Origin: BM003 sp963783695
GTDB taxonomy: Bacteria; Pseudomonadota; Gammaproteobacteria; Steroidobacterales; BM003
Length of the DNA stretch: 64,000 nucleotides
Assembly (NCBI GenBank): GCA_963783695.1
Contig: CAWAOM010000006.1
Coordinates: 248,001 to 312,000, forward strand
Reading direction: 5' to 3'
In this document: positions 15,356 to 23,672 of the stretch, in pieces
How positions within the stretch are numbered: the stretch's first letter is position 1
Layout of the letters: each line of letters starts with the position of its first letter
The notes under the pieces: generated by a model
Seen by the model: the letters and a program-made list of their open reading frames with translations, nothing else
Database searches by the model: none
What the model was told of the DNA's origin: nothing
Made by a program: the position numbers and the translations under genes

Positions 15356-16963
15356 TTACATCCTGAATACGCCGAAACGGGTCGGCTCCGGCGCCGCATT
15401 CAATACCGTGGACAACGACAAACCGAGCACGCGCCGCGTATCCGCCGGATCGATAATGCCGTCATCCCACAACCGCGCGCTTGCATAATATGGATTGCCC
15501 TGGGTCTCATATTGCTCACGAATCGGTCGCATGAACTCTGCCTGTGCCGCTTCCGGCCACGCCTCGCCGCGTTTTTCGAAACCATCGCGACGAACCTCGG
15601 CAAGGACGTTGGCTGCCTGTTCGCCACCCATCACCGAGATCCGTGAATTGGGCCAGGTCCAGAGGAAACGGGCGCCGTAGGCACGGCCGCACATCGCGTA
15701 GTTTCCGGCACCGAAACTGCCGCCGATGATAACCGTCAGTTTTGGTACTTTGGTCGTGGCAACCGCGGTCACCATCTTGGCCCCATCCTTGGCGATGCCC
15801 CCTGCCTCGTATTTGCGACCGACCATGAAACCGGTAATGTTTTGCAGGAACACCAACGGTATGTCGCGCTGGCTGCAAAGCTGGACGAAATGCGCGCCTT
15901 TCAGCGCCGATTCGGAAAACAGAATACCGTTGTTGGCGATGATGCCGACCGGGTAACCATGTATATGGGCAAAACCGCAAACCAGTGTCTCACCGTAGAG
16001 TTGCTTGAACTCGTCGAATTCGCTGCGATCGACGATGCGCGCGATAATCTCCCTGACGTCGTAGGGTTTACGCGCGTCGGCCGGCACGACACCGCACACC
16101 TCCGCGGTATCGTAGAGCGGCTCCTCCGGTTCGCGCAGCCGGAGCCGCGGGTTCTTGACCCGGTTCAGCCCGGCCACGATACGCCGCGCAAGTGCAAGCG
16201 CATGAATATCGTTGGCCGCGTAGTAATCGGTCACACCGGAGGTGCGCGAATGCACATCCGCGCCGCCGAGTTCTTCCGCGCTGACCACCTCGCCTGTAGC
16301 CGCCTTAACCAGCGGCGGGCCGCCGAGAAAAATCGTCCCTTGCTGGCGCACTATAATCGCCTGGTCGCACATGGCGGGAACATAGGCGCCACCCGCCGTG
16401 CATGAACCCATGACTACCGCGATCTGCGGAATGCCGCGGGCCGATAGATTGGCCTGGTTGAAGAAAATACGCCCGAAATGGTCGCGATCGGGAAAGACCT
16501 CGTCCTGCAGCGGCAGGAAAGCACCACCGGAATCGACCAGGTAGATACACGGCAAATGATTCTCCAGCGCGATCTCCTGGGCCCGCAAATGCTTCTTGAC
16601 GCTAATGGGGTAATAGGTACCGCCTGTTACCGTCGCATCATTGGCGACAATCATGCATTCGACGCCCTCGACCCGGCCTACGCCGGCAATGACGCCGGCA
16701 GACGGCACATCCGAATCGTACATCCCCCAGGCGGCGAACTGGCCGATCTCGAGAAACGGCGAGCCGATATCAAGCAGCTTGCGCACGCGGTCTCGCGGCA
16801 GCAATTTGCCACGGGCAAGATGTTTTTCGCGGGCACGCTCGTGACCACCGAGCTTTACGATTGCGGCGCGTTCATGCAACTGCCCGATGAGCGCCGACAT
16901 GGCCGCGGCATTCTCGCCGAACTGTGCGGAACGCGGATTCACGTTGCTGGTCAGTACCGTCAT
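15356..16963 (-). CDS. liuB: Methylcrotonyl-CoA carboxylase beta (carboxyltransferase) subunit
   Basis: The 535-residue carboxyltransferase matches MCC beta: it has CoA-binding and biotin-binding crotonase-fold halves, with GSCTAGGAYVPAMCD, FLGGPPLVKAATGE, EELGGADVHSRTSGV and GGSFGAGNYAMCGRAY. It transfers CO2 from carboxybiotin on LiuD to methylcrotonyl-CoA. The ATG at 16963 is preferred (GGGGTGATTTG upstream; family-like N-terminus), not the longer frame to 17026. It lies 31 bp after liuA and 20 bp before liuD, so the order is liuA-B-D with no liuC between. Confidence 0.92.
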   Translation of the reverse strand: MTVLTSNVNPRSAQFGENAAAMSALIGQLHERAAIVKLGGHERAREKHLARGKLLPRDRVRKLLDIGSPFLEIGQFAAWGMYDSDVPSAGVIAGVGRVEGVECMIVANDATVTGGTYYPISVKKHLRAQEIALENHLPCIYLVDSGGAFLPLQDEVFPDRDHFGRIFFNQANLSARGIPQIAVVMGSCTAGGAYVPAMCDQAIIVRQQGTIFLGGPPLVKAATGEVVSAEELGGADVHSRTSGVTDYYAANDIHALALARRIVAGLNRVKNPRLRLREPEEPLYDTAEVCGVVPADARKPYDVREIIARIVDRSEFDEFKQLYGETLVCGFAHIHGYPVGIIANNGILFSESALKGAHFVQLCSQRDIPLVFLQNITGFMVGRKYEAGGIAKDGAKMVTAVATTKVPKLTVIIGGSFGAGNYAMCGRAYGARFLWTWPNSRISVMGGEQAANVLAEVRRDGFEKRGEAWPEAAQAEFMRPIREQYETQGNPYYASARLWDDGIIDPADTRRVLGLSLSTVLNAAPEPTRFGVFRM

Positions 16964-16994
16964 CAAATCACCCCGGTGACACTGTGGGCCGACC

Positions 16995-18167
16995 TCACGC
17001 CGTCTCGGCGAACAACTCGCGGCCAATCAACATGCGCCGGATTTCGCTGGTGCCGGCGCCGATCTCGTAAAGCTTCGCGTCGCGCAGGAATCGCCCGGTA
17101 GGATAGTCGTTGATGTAACCGTTGCCACCCAGTGCCTGTATCGCCTGCAGGGCCATCTGTGTCGCCGCCTCGGAAGAATACAGGATGGCGCCAGCTGCAT
17201 CCTTGCGCGTCGTCTCGCCGCGGTCACACGACCTGGCAACGCTATAGACATAGGCGCGGCAGGCATTGAGCTGGGTATACATGTCGGCCAGCTTGCCCTG
17301 CATCAACTGAAACTCGCCAATCGCACGTCCGAACTGGCGCCTCTCATGCACATACGGAATGACCACGTCGAGGCAGGCCTGCATGATGCCAAGCGGCCCA
17401 CCGGACAGCACAACCCGTTCGTAGTCGAGGCCGCTCATCAGCACGCGCACCCCCTCATGCAGATTGCCGAGTATGTTTTCGGCGGGGATTTCGCAATTCT
17501 CGAATACCAGCTCGGAGGTGTTGGAGCCGCGCATGCCGAGCTTGTCGAGCTTCTGAGCGGCATAGAAACCGGCCCGGCCTTTCTCGACGATAAAGGCGGT
17601 GATCCCGTGCGATGCCGCACCGGGATCGGTCTTTGCGTACACCACCACGACATCGGCATCGGGCCCATTCGTGATCCACATTTTGCTGCCATTCAGAACG
17701 AACCCGTCTCCAAGTTGCTCCGCTCGCAGCCGCATCCCGACCACATCCGAGCCGGCACCCGGCTCACTCATTGCCAGCGCGCCAACATGCTCACCGCCAG
17801 CGAGCTTCGGCAGGTAGCGTTGTTTCTGTTCATCACTACCGTTGCGGCTGATCTGATTGACGCACAGATTAGAGTGGGCGCCGTATGACAGACCGACCGC
17901 GCCGGAGGCGCGGCTCACCTCCTCCATTGCCACGACGTGTTCGAGATAACCCATACCCGAACCGCCATATTCCTCTTCGACGGTCAAACCGAGCAAACCC
18001 ATGTCTCCGAGCTTGCGCCACAGATCCGGCGGAAACGAGTTCGCCGCATCGATATCTGCAGCGCGCGGGGCGATCTCCGCCGCGGCAAAATCGCGGACGG
18101 TTTCCCGCAGCATGTCGGCGGTCTCACCAAGACCGAAATTCAGGCTGCCGTAGGCAAGGGTATTCAT
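16995..18167 (-). CDS. liuA: Isovaleryl-CoA dehydrogenase
   Basis: The 390-residue ACAD converts isovaleryl-CoA to 3-methylcrotonyl-CoA and reduces ETF. The IVD hallmark base E250 lies in SGLDYERVVLSGGPLG, and the MCAD-type site is glycine in YEIGAGTSEIRR. The FAD motif AMSEPGAGSDV is at 132-142. The ATG at 18167 has AGGAG 8 nt upstream; the frame open to 18197 is a spurious extension. An 18-bp LiuR-type operator sits 54-71 bp upstream of this start, and liuB and liuD follow in the same direction. Confidence 0.93.
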   Translation of the reverse strand: MNTLAYGSLNFGLGETADMLRETVRDFAAAEIAPRAADIDAANSFPPDLWRKLGDMGLLGLTVEEEYGGSGMGYLEHVVAMEEVSRASGAVGLSYGAHSNLCVNQISRNGSDEQKQRYLPKLAGGEHVGALAMSEPGAGSDVVGMRLRAEQLGDGFVLNGSKMWITNGPDADVVVVYAKTDPGAASHGITAFIVEKGRAGFYAAQKLDKLGMRGSNTSELVFENCEIPAENILGNLHEGVRVLMSGLDYERVVLSGGPLGIMQACLDVVIPYVHERRQFGRAIGEFQLMQGKLADMYTQLNACRAYVYSVARSCDRGETTRKDAAGAILYSSEAATQMALQAIQALGGNGYINDYPTGRFLRDAKLYEIGAGTSEIRRMLIGRELFAETA

Positions 18168-18220
18168 CGATTTTTCTCCTGCTTCCAGGCCGCCCAAACG
18201 GGCCTGTGTAAAAAATACTA

Positions 18221-18238
18221 GTTTACCTATACGTCAAC
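18221..18238. promoter_or_regulatory. LiuR-type operator upstream of liuA
   Basis: On the minus strand this reads GTTGACGTATAGGTAAAC, matching the second site at 18724-18741 in 15 of 18 positions (GTTGACGT..A.GTAAAC). It lies between liuR and liuA, where MerR-family LiuR would regulate the catabolic genes. The assignment is from the shared motif and context. Confidence 0.7.
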
Positions 18239-18285
18239 TTTACGCCATAGCGGCAAAAAGCGACCGGAATCTGAGAAGTGCTCCC

Positions 18286-18675
18286 TCAGACGACTCGCGC
18301 ACGCTCTTCCAGGTGGGCACGACACAACGACTCGATTTCATCCATGGCTGCAAGGGTCGCCTCGATATCGCGCTGTTTTTCCTCGAGCGCCGCTCTGTGA
18401 TCGCCGATCTTCGCCAGCAGATATTGCAACTGACCAGATTCATTGCCTACGATCGGGTTATACATCTCTATGATTTCTTTACAGTCATCGACCGAAAAGC
18501 CGAGTCTTCTGCCGCGTAGTGCCAGCCGCAATCGCACCCGGTCGCGTTCCGAAAAGACCCGCCTTTGACCGACCCTGCCCGGAGCGAGAATTCCCCTCGA
18601 CTCATAAAACCTGAGCGTTCGCGGAGTAACCGCAAACTCCTTTGCGAGCTCGGAAATCGTGTAGGTCCGACTCAT
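18286..18675 (-). CDS. liuR: MerR-family regulator of leucine/isovalerate degradation
   Basis: The 129-residue protein starts with a MerR winged helix-turn-helix (YTISELAKEFAVTPRTLRFYESRGIL) and continues into a coiled coil. The RRLGFSVDDCKEIIEMYNP segment is typical of LiuR-like regulators. It precedes liuA-liuB-liuD on the same strand and both it and liuA have matching operators. In Pseudomonas and relatives, LiuR controls branched-chain amino-acid catabolism. The first ATG, at 18675, is the start. Confidence 0.88.
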   Translation of the reverse strand: MSRTYTISELAKEFAVTPRTLRFYESRGILAPGRVGQRRVFSERDRVRLRLALRGRRLGFSVDDCKEIIEMYNPIVGNESGQLQYLLAKIGDHRAALEEKQRDIEATLAAMDEIESLCRAHLEERARVV

Positions 18676-18723
18676 GAGATGGCTCCGTTCATGGCGGAAG
18701 GACGGTACGGAATCCTAGCCTAA

Positions 18724-18741
18724 GTTGACGTTAACGTAAAC
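18724..18741. promoter_or_regulatory. LiuR-type operator overlapping the liuR promoter
   Basis: The site GTTGACGTTAACGTAAAC is nearly palindromic around TTAA. On the minus strand it fills the spacer of a candidate promoter: -35 TTTACG (18740-18735), 17 bp, -10 TAGGAT (18717-18712). MerR proteins typically bind between -35 and -10, so autoregulation of liuR is likely. Confidence 0.75.
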
Positions 18742-18781
18742 CTGAATGCCCTGGCGTGACCCGCCGCACGGAAACCAGCGG

Positions 18782-19666
18782 CTAATTTTTGTCGCGCCCG
18801 AGCAGCGCGTCGATCCGCGCCAGCGCCTGCGGGTCGGTATTGCCCGAACGGGCCGCAATCGCGCTCGCCGCAAGGCCGAGCGTGCGATAACGCGCGGCAA
18901 CGTCGGGCAAGGCCCGCTCCAGTGCCTCGAGTTGCGCCGCCACCAGCTCGGCATCACCGCGCGCTATCGGACCGGTCAGCGCTTGTTCGACGCCGGATGC
19001 GAACGTATTGGCAACGCTTCCCTGCAGCAGCGGCCCAAGCAGCCCGGCAGCCTCGGCATCGGGGATGCCGGCGGCACTCACTGCTGCCAGCGAATCGCCA
19101 AGCAACGCGACGATGAAGTTGCTCGCGAATACCATGCCGGCGTGGTAGACAATCTTCTGCTCAGGGTCGATCTCGAGCATCACCGCGCCGAGGGCCTCGA
19201 CGAGTGGCTCGAGCGCACTAATCGCCGTGTCATCGCCTTCGACCACGCAGCGGCAGCCGATAATCGCGCGCAAAGACCTGCGCGGGTCGGCGAAGCTGTG
19301 CGCCGGATGCAGGCTGGCACAATGCGCGCCGGCGCCGCGGCAGGCTGCCAGTTGCTCTGAACCCAGCGCACCGGACAGATGAAACACGATATCGCCCGGT
19401 CGCAACCGTTGCGACGCCGCCAGGCCCGTCGCCACGGATTCAATCCGGTCGTCGCCGACCCCGATCATCCACAAGCCGGCATCAGGCATCGCGGCGATGT
19501 CACTGACGGCCTCGCCGGCACCGACAAACTCGGCCGCCGCAAGCGCCGACCCAACGGTGCGATTGGTGATAGCGGCAACGTCGACGATGCCGGCGCGCTG
19601 CCAGATTGCGGCGAGGGTACGCGCGGCACGGCCACAGCCGATGATATTCATCTGCTGTCCAGACAC
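18782..19666 (-). CDS. Rossmann-fold/DUF2520 protein, predicted oxidoreductase
   Basis: The 294-residue protein has a dinucleotide-binding start (MNIIGCGRAARTLAAIW) and a C-terminal all-helical domain, the arrangement of the Rossmann-like/DUF2520 family (COG5495), distant kin of ketopantoate reductase and ProC. The motif SGALGSEQL and ASLHPAHSFADP are family-like. Its reaction is unknown. It lies 40 bp beyond the liuR operator on the minus strand, upstream of liuR, with tRNA-Met further upstream. The start is ambiguous: GTG at 19666 or ATG at 19651. Confidence 0.7.
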   Translation of the reverse strand: MSGQQMNIIGCGRAARTLAAIWQRAGIVDVAAITNRTVGSALAAAEFVGAGEAVSDIAAMPDAGLWMIGVGDDRIESVATGLAASQRLRPGDIVFHLSGALGSEQLAACRGAGAHCASLHPAHSFADPRRSLRAIIGCRCVVEGDDTAISALEPLVEALGAVMLEIDPEQKIVYHAGMVFASNFIVALLGDSLAAVSAAGIPDAEAAGLLGPLLQGSVANTFASGVEQALTGPIARGDAELVAAQLEALERALPDVAARYRTLGLAASAIAARSGNTDPQALARIDALLGRDKN

Positions 19667-19758
19667 GGGTCTTCCGGGACTGCTGCTTTAGCGATGCGGG
19701 ACGGTCTGCGCATGGCCGGCTGTGGCTTCCAGGTGAGAGGGCCGCCGCAGACGGAGGA

Positions 19759-19835
19759 TGGTGGTGATGGGTGGACTTGAACCACCGACCTGCGGGTTAT
19801 GAATCCGCCGCTCTAACCACCTGAGCTACATCACC
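19759..19835 (-). tRNA. tRNA-Met (CAT), elongator type
   Basis: The minus strand gives a 77-nt cloverleaf with genomic CCA. The acceptor GGTGATG pairs with CATCACC, the D-stem is GCTC/GAGC, the anticodon loop is TTCATAA and the T-arm is GGTGG-TTCAAGT-CCACC. The first acceptor pair is intact and the anticodon stem lacks the three initiator G-C pairs, so it is not tRNA-fMet. Position 31-39 is an A.C mismatch. tRNA-Ile2 (lysidine type) cannot be fully excluded. Confidence 0.9.
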
Positions 19836-19941
19836 ATCGAGCTCCGACCCGTCGGGGAAGGCGCGAAATTCTCCGCGCTGTTCCTGTTACTGTCAAGGCA
19901 CGCAGAGGCAGGCACTGCCGCTGCCGCACCCTATCCGCGAA

Positions 19942-21033
19942 TCAGATATTGAATCTGAAGTGCAAAACGTCGCCCTCCGCGACCACGTATTCCTTGCCTT
20001 CAAGGCGCAATTTGCCGGCTTCCTTTGCGCCGTTCTCACCATTGCATGCAACGAAGTCGTCATAGCCAACCGTTTCAGCGCGGATGAATCCGCGCTGAAA
20101 ATCAGTATGGATGACGGCCGCCGCCTGCGGTGCCGTCGCCCCTCTCGCCACGGTCCAGGCGCGGACCTCTTTTTTGCCCGCGGTAAAAAACGTCAGCAGG
20201 CCGAGCAGGGCATAACCCGCGCGTATGACCCGGTTCAAGCCGGGTTCGGTCAGGCCCAGTTCGTCGAGAAACACGGCTCGTTCGTCTTCCTCCAGCTGGA
20301 TCAATTCGGCTTCGATAGCGGCACAAACCGGCACAACCTCCGCCCCTTCCGAATCGGCCAGAGCGCGCACGGCATCGAGATGCGAATTGGCACTAAAACC
20401 GTCCTCGCTGACATTGGCCACGTACATTGTCGGCTTGACCGTCAACAGGTGCAGTTCGCGGATGGATTTCAGTTCGTTGTCCGCAAGGCCCATCGACCGC
20501 ACCGGATCGCCGGCATCCAGATGGTCGGCAATTCGTCCAAGCAGGTCGCGGTGCGCGGCCGCCTCCTTGTCACCGGTCTTGGCGGCCTTGGTCGCCTTGT
20601 GCAGATGGCGGCCCACTGTCTCGAGATCGGCCAGCGCAAGTTCGGTGCTGATTATTTCGATGTCGCCAACCGGGTCGATCCGCCCCGAGACATGCACGAC
20701 GTCGTCATCCTGAAAACAGCGCACCACATGGGCAATCGCGTCAGTTTCACGAATATTGGCGAGAAACTGGTTGCCAAGCCCTTCGCCCTTCGACGCACCC
20801 GCTACCAGCCCGGCAATATCGACAAACTCTATCGTCGTAGGCAGAACCCGCTCGGGCTGGACAATTGCCGCCAGTACATCGAGCCGCGGGTCGGGCACCG
20901 GCACAATCCCCACGTTAGGATCGATCGTGCAGAAAGGGTAATTTTCCGCCGCGATTTCGGCGGCGGTCAGCGCATTGAACAGTGTCGACTTACCGACGTT
21001 CGGCAAACCGACGATGCCGCATTTAAAACCCAC
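19942..21033 (-). CDS. ychF: Obg-like ATPase YchF
   Basis: The 363-residue P-loop protein has G1 GLPNVGKS at 9-16, the switch motif DIAGLVAGASKGEGLGN, and NVSE in the G4 position, where YchF proteins bind ATP instead of GTP. The C-terminal TGS-like domain ends GDVLHFRFN. YchF binds ribosomes and affects stress responses. Its start lies 2 bp after the pth stop on the same strand, the usual gammaproteobacterial pth-ychF pair. Length is typical. Confidence 0.95.
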   Translation of the reverse strand: MGFKCGIVGLPNVGKSTLFNALTAAEIAAENYPFCTIDPNVGIVPVPDPRLDVLAAIVQPERVLPTTIEFVDIAGLVAGASKGEGLGNQFLANIRETDAIAHVVRCFQDDDVVHVSGRIDPVGDIEIISTELALADLETVGRHLHKATKAAKTGDKEAAAHRDLLGRIADHLDAGDPVRSMGLADNELKSIRELHLLTVKPTMYVANVSEDGFSANSHLDAVRALADSEGAEVVPVCAAIEAELIQLEEDERAVFLDELGLTEPGLNRVIRAGYALLGLLTFFTAGKKEVRAWTVARGATAPQAAAVIHTDFQRGFIRAETVGYDDFVACNGENGAKEAGKLRLEGKEYVVAEGDVLHFRFNI

Positions 21034-21035
21034 GA

Positions 21036-21656
21036 CTAACCCCCCTCACCCGCATGATTGCCGGATTCCGCCGCGCCGTTACGGGTGTGCAAGCGCGTCA
21101 TGGCGCGCTCGTCACCATGACCGAGCAGAATCGGCATCACGTCGACCGCCTCGGTGATTGCCTCGTGCAACGCCGCCTCCTCACTCGCGCAAGGCCGCGA
21201 CAACACATAGTCGATCACCATGTCGCGGTTTCCGGGATGGCCGACCCCGAGCCGCAGGCGGTAAAACTCACGGCCAATTTGCGCCACCACGCTGCGCAAA
21301 CCATTGTGCCCGCCGTGACCTCCACCTCTTTTCAATCGTGCCACGCCCGCCGGCAGATCCAGCTCGTCGTGCACAACCAGCACTTCGACCGGCGCGATTT
21401 TGAAATAGGCGCAAACCGACTGAATGGATTGACCGCTGCGATTCATATACGTCATAGGCTTCAACAGGCGCACTTCATTGTTGCCGATCTGTATCCGGCA
21501 CAGGTCACCATTGAATTTTCGCTCTTCCTTGAAAGCTGCGCCAAAGGACTCGGCAAGCAGATCGACAAACCAGAATCCGGCATTGTGCCGGTCCAGTTCG
21601 TGCTCCCTGCCTGGATTGCCCAGCCCGACAATAAGCTGGATGGGGCGATGCTCCAT
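21036..21656 (-). CDS. pth: Peptidyl-tRNA hydrolase
   Basis: The 206-residue enzyme recycles peptidyl-tRNA by cleaving the ester bond. It has the catalytic asparagine-histidine region in VGLGNPGREHELDRHNAGF, the KPMTYMNRSGQS motif, and VVHDELDLPAG followed by RGGGHGGHNGLRS. It lies downstream of the rplY terminator and just ahead of ychF, so pth-ychF may have its own promoter. The length is slightly longer than E. coli Pth (194) through the C-terminal tail. Confidence 0.96.
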   Translation of the reverse strand: MEHRPIQLIVGLGNPGREHELDRHNAGFWFVDLLAESFGAAFKEERKFNGDLCRIQIGNNEVRLLKPMTYMNRSGQSIQSVCAYFKIAPVEVLVVHDELDLPAGVARLKRGGGHGGHNGLRSVVAQIGREFYRLRLGVGHPGNRDMVIDYVLSRPCASEEAALHEAITEAVDVMPILLGHGDERAMTRLHTRNGAAESGNHAGEGG

Positions 21657-21712
21657 CTCGAATCCTCAAAACACTGCGGCCCGGCTGTTGCTAACTGCAC
21701 AACCGGGAGGAG

Positions 21713-21745
21713 AAAAAACGGGCCGCCGGAAATCCCGACGGCCCG
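21713..21745 (-). terminator. Rho-independent terminator after rplY
   Basis: On the minus strand a 10-bp GC-rich stem (GGGCCGTCGG-GATTT-CCGGCGGCCC, one G.T pair) at 21744-21720 is followed by G and six Ts (21718-21713). It lies 19 nt after the rplY stop and separates rplY from pth. Confidence 0.88.
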
Positions 21746-21763
21746 CTGTTCCAAACGCCAGTA

Positions 21764-22417
21764 TTACTCGGTGTCCGGCTCTTCCGTCGGCTCGGCGTCT
21801 TCGGCAACCTCCACCTCTTCGACCTCTTCCTCCTCGATCGTGACAACCTTCACGACGTGAATGCTGAGGATAGAAGGATCGTTTTCCTCGCTCGGCGGGG
21901 TAACGAACCGCACGCCTTCCGGCAGCGAGACCTCGGAGAGCTTGATACTACCGTCGAGCTCCACCTCGGCCACATCGACTTCAATGCTCTCCGGCAGAAA
22001 ACGCGGCAGACACAGCACTTCCACCTCGTTGACGGTATGCGAAATCGTACCGCCCGCCTTCGCTCCCGGTGCCAAATCTTCGTTGACGAAGGACAGCGGC
22101 ACCGCCATGCGGATTTCCTGATCTTCGAGAATCCGCTGCAAGTCTATGTGCAGCACCCGCCGCTTGGAAGGATGACGCTGCAGGTCTTTGACAATTGCAG
22201 CCTGCTCCACATCTTCGACCTTCAGCGTCAGCACCGACGAATAAAACGCCGGGTTGGTCATCTCGTGCATGAGCGCATCATGATCAAGCGTGAGGGCACG
22301 CGGCGGCTTGCCGCCACCGTAAACAATCGCGGGGACTTTTCCGGTCCGACGCAGGCGGCGGCTCGCACCCTTGCCCTGGTCATCGCGGAATTCCGCCGAG
22401 AGTACAAAATCACTCAT
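21764..22417 (-). CDS. rplY: 50S ribosomal protein L25, long (CTC) form
   Basis: The 217-residue protein starts MSDFVLSAEFRDDQGKG and shows L25 features such as GKVPAIVYGGGKPPRAL and FYSSVLTLKVED, then a beta-barrel TL5/CTC domain and a strongly acidic tail (EEEEVEEVEVAEDAEP). It binds 5S rRNA in the central protuberance. The ATG at 22417 has AGGAG 8 nt upstream; the frame extending to 22567 is not supported. It sits between prs and pth and ends at a clear terminator. Confidence 0.95.
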   Translation of the reverse strand: MSDFVLSAEFRDDQGKGASRRLRRTGKVPAIVYGGGKPPRALTLDHDALMHEMTNPAFYSSVLTLKVEDVEQAAIVKDLQRHPSKRRVLHIDLQRILEDQEIRMAVPLSFVNEDLAPGAKAGGTISHTVNEVEVLCLPRFLPESIEVDVAEVELDGSIKLSEVSLPEGVRFVTPPSEENDPSILSIHVVKVVTIEEEEVEEVEVAEDAEPTEEPDTE

Positions 22418-22518
22418 TTGCCTAACTCCTGTCTTTATTACCAAGCGCAAATACCGCACCCACGACCAGGTCAGCGATAACGCGCACGGGATACCGGCAC
22501 TTGCCGAATCCCTACCAA

Positions 22519-22544
22519 GCAGTGCAACGCCAGCGTTGCACTGC
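22519..22544. repeat. Perfect 12-bp inverted repeat in prs-rplY spacer
   Basis: GCAGTGCAACGC and GCGTTGCACTGC flank a 2-nt CA loop, giving a very stable hairpin on either strand. It lies 32 bp after the prs stop and about 100 bp before the rplY start. On the minus strand T residues precede it and no T tract follows, so it is not a typical terminator for prs; it may pause polymerase, protect an end or regulate rplY. Confidence 0.6.
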
Positions 22545-22576
22545 CAAAAATACACCCTTGATGGCAAACCAGCGCG

Positions 22577-23530
22577 TCAGTCGACGTACAGCGAACTTAC
22601 GGACTCGGAATCACTGATTCGGCGGATCGTCTCCGCCAACAATGTCGCCACCGAAAGCTGGCGGATTTTGTGACACGCCTCGGCCTCGGGCTTCAGCGGA
22701 ATCGTATCGGTAACCACCAGTTCGTCGAGCACGGAAGCGGAAAGCCGCTCTATCGCAGGACCACTCAGTACCGGGTGAGTGATATACGCGCAAACCCGTT
22801 CCGCACCATGCTCTTTGAGCACGCGCGCGGCCTCACACAGCGTTCCCGCAGTATCGATCAAGTCGTCGATGATGAAACAGGTTTTGCCGTCGACCTCACC
22901 GATAATATTCATCACTTCCGAGACATTTGCCGCCGGACGGCGCTTGTCGATGATCGCCAGCTCCGCATCGTTTAATCGTTTCGCCAAGGCCCGCGCCCTG
23001 ACGACACCGCCGACGTCGGGGCTCACTACGATCGTATGATCGTCCATGTGCTTCCAAGCATCGCCGAGCAACACCGGCGAAGAATAGACATTGTCCACCG
23101 GGATATCGAAAAAACCCTGAATCTGATCGGCGTGCAGATCCACGGTCAGAACCTGGTCAACCCCCGCAGCCGAAATCATTCGCGCCACCAGCTTTGACGA
23201 AATCGCCACCCGCGAGGCACGCGAGCGCCGGTCCTGACGCGAATAACCGTAGTACGGCATCACCGCGGTGATCCTGCCGGCGGACGCACGGCGGCAGGCA
23301 TCGGTCATAATCAGCAGTTCCATCAACATGTCATTGGTCGGTGGGCAGGTGGGCTGAACGATGAATACGTCCCGACCACGGACGTTTTCCATAATCTCGA
23401 TGTTGACCTCGCCGTCGCTGAAGCGCCCGACATGCGCCTTGCCCAATGGCAAGCGCAAATGGCGGGTGATTGCCTTGGCGAGGGCCGGGTTGGCGTTACC
23501 GCTAAACACCACCATGCTGGCCAATTCCAT
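22577..23530 (-). CDS. prs: Ribose-phosphate pyrophosphokinase
   Basis: The 317-residue enzyme makes PRPP from ribose-5-phosphate and ATP. Recognisable are MVVFSGNANPALA, the flexible ATP loop near YSRQDRRSRASRV, DLHADQIQGFFDIPVDN and the PRPP-binding VIIDDLIDTAGTL-like motif (FIIDDLIDTAGTL). The ATG at 23530 follows AGGGGA with 6 nt spacing; the longer frame reaches into the tRNA-Gln spacer. It lies between tRNA-Gln and rplY, as in many Gammaproteobacteria. Confidence 0.96.
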   Translation of the reverse strand: MELASMVVFSGNANPALAKAITRHLRLPLGKAHVGRFSDGEVNIEIMENVRGRDVFIVQPTCPPTNDMLMELLIMTDACRRASAGRITAVMPYYGYSRQDRRSRASRVAISSKLVARMISAAGVDQVLTVDLHADQIQGFFDIPVDNVYSSPVLLGDAWKHMDDHTIVVSPDVGGVVRARALAKRLNDAELAIIDKRRPAANVSEVMNIIGEVDGKTCFIIDDLIDTAGTLCEAARVLKEHGAERVCAYITHPVLSGPAIERLSASVLDELVVTDTIPLKPEAEACHKIRQLSVATLLAETIRRISDSESVSSLYVD

Positions 23531-23590
23531 GCGAGATCCCCTAGTGTGAGCAGCGGGTCCCGCAAGTCGGGATCCGCTGTGACGCAATAC

Positions 23591-23665
23591 TGGCTGGGGT
23601 GGCAGGATTCGAACCTGCGCATGGCGGGACCAAAACCCGCTGCCTTACCACTTGGCTACACCCCA
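23591..23665 (-). tRNA. tRNA-Gln (TTG)
   Basis: The minus strand folds into a 75-nt tRNA with genomic CCA. Acceptor TGGGGTG pairs with CACCCCA, the D-arm is AGCC...GGC, the anticodon loop TTTTGGT carries TTG, and the T-arm is GCAGG-TTCGAAT-CCTGC. The weak U1-A72 acceptor pair is typical of glutamine tRNAs. It lies between ispE and prs, a conserved position. Confidence 0.94.
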
Positions 23666-23672
23666 GTTGAAC

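Noticed and set aside
19960..21039. 359-codon plus-strand ORF opposite ychF
   Set aside because: Complete antisense shadow of a highly conserved ATPase.
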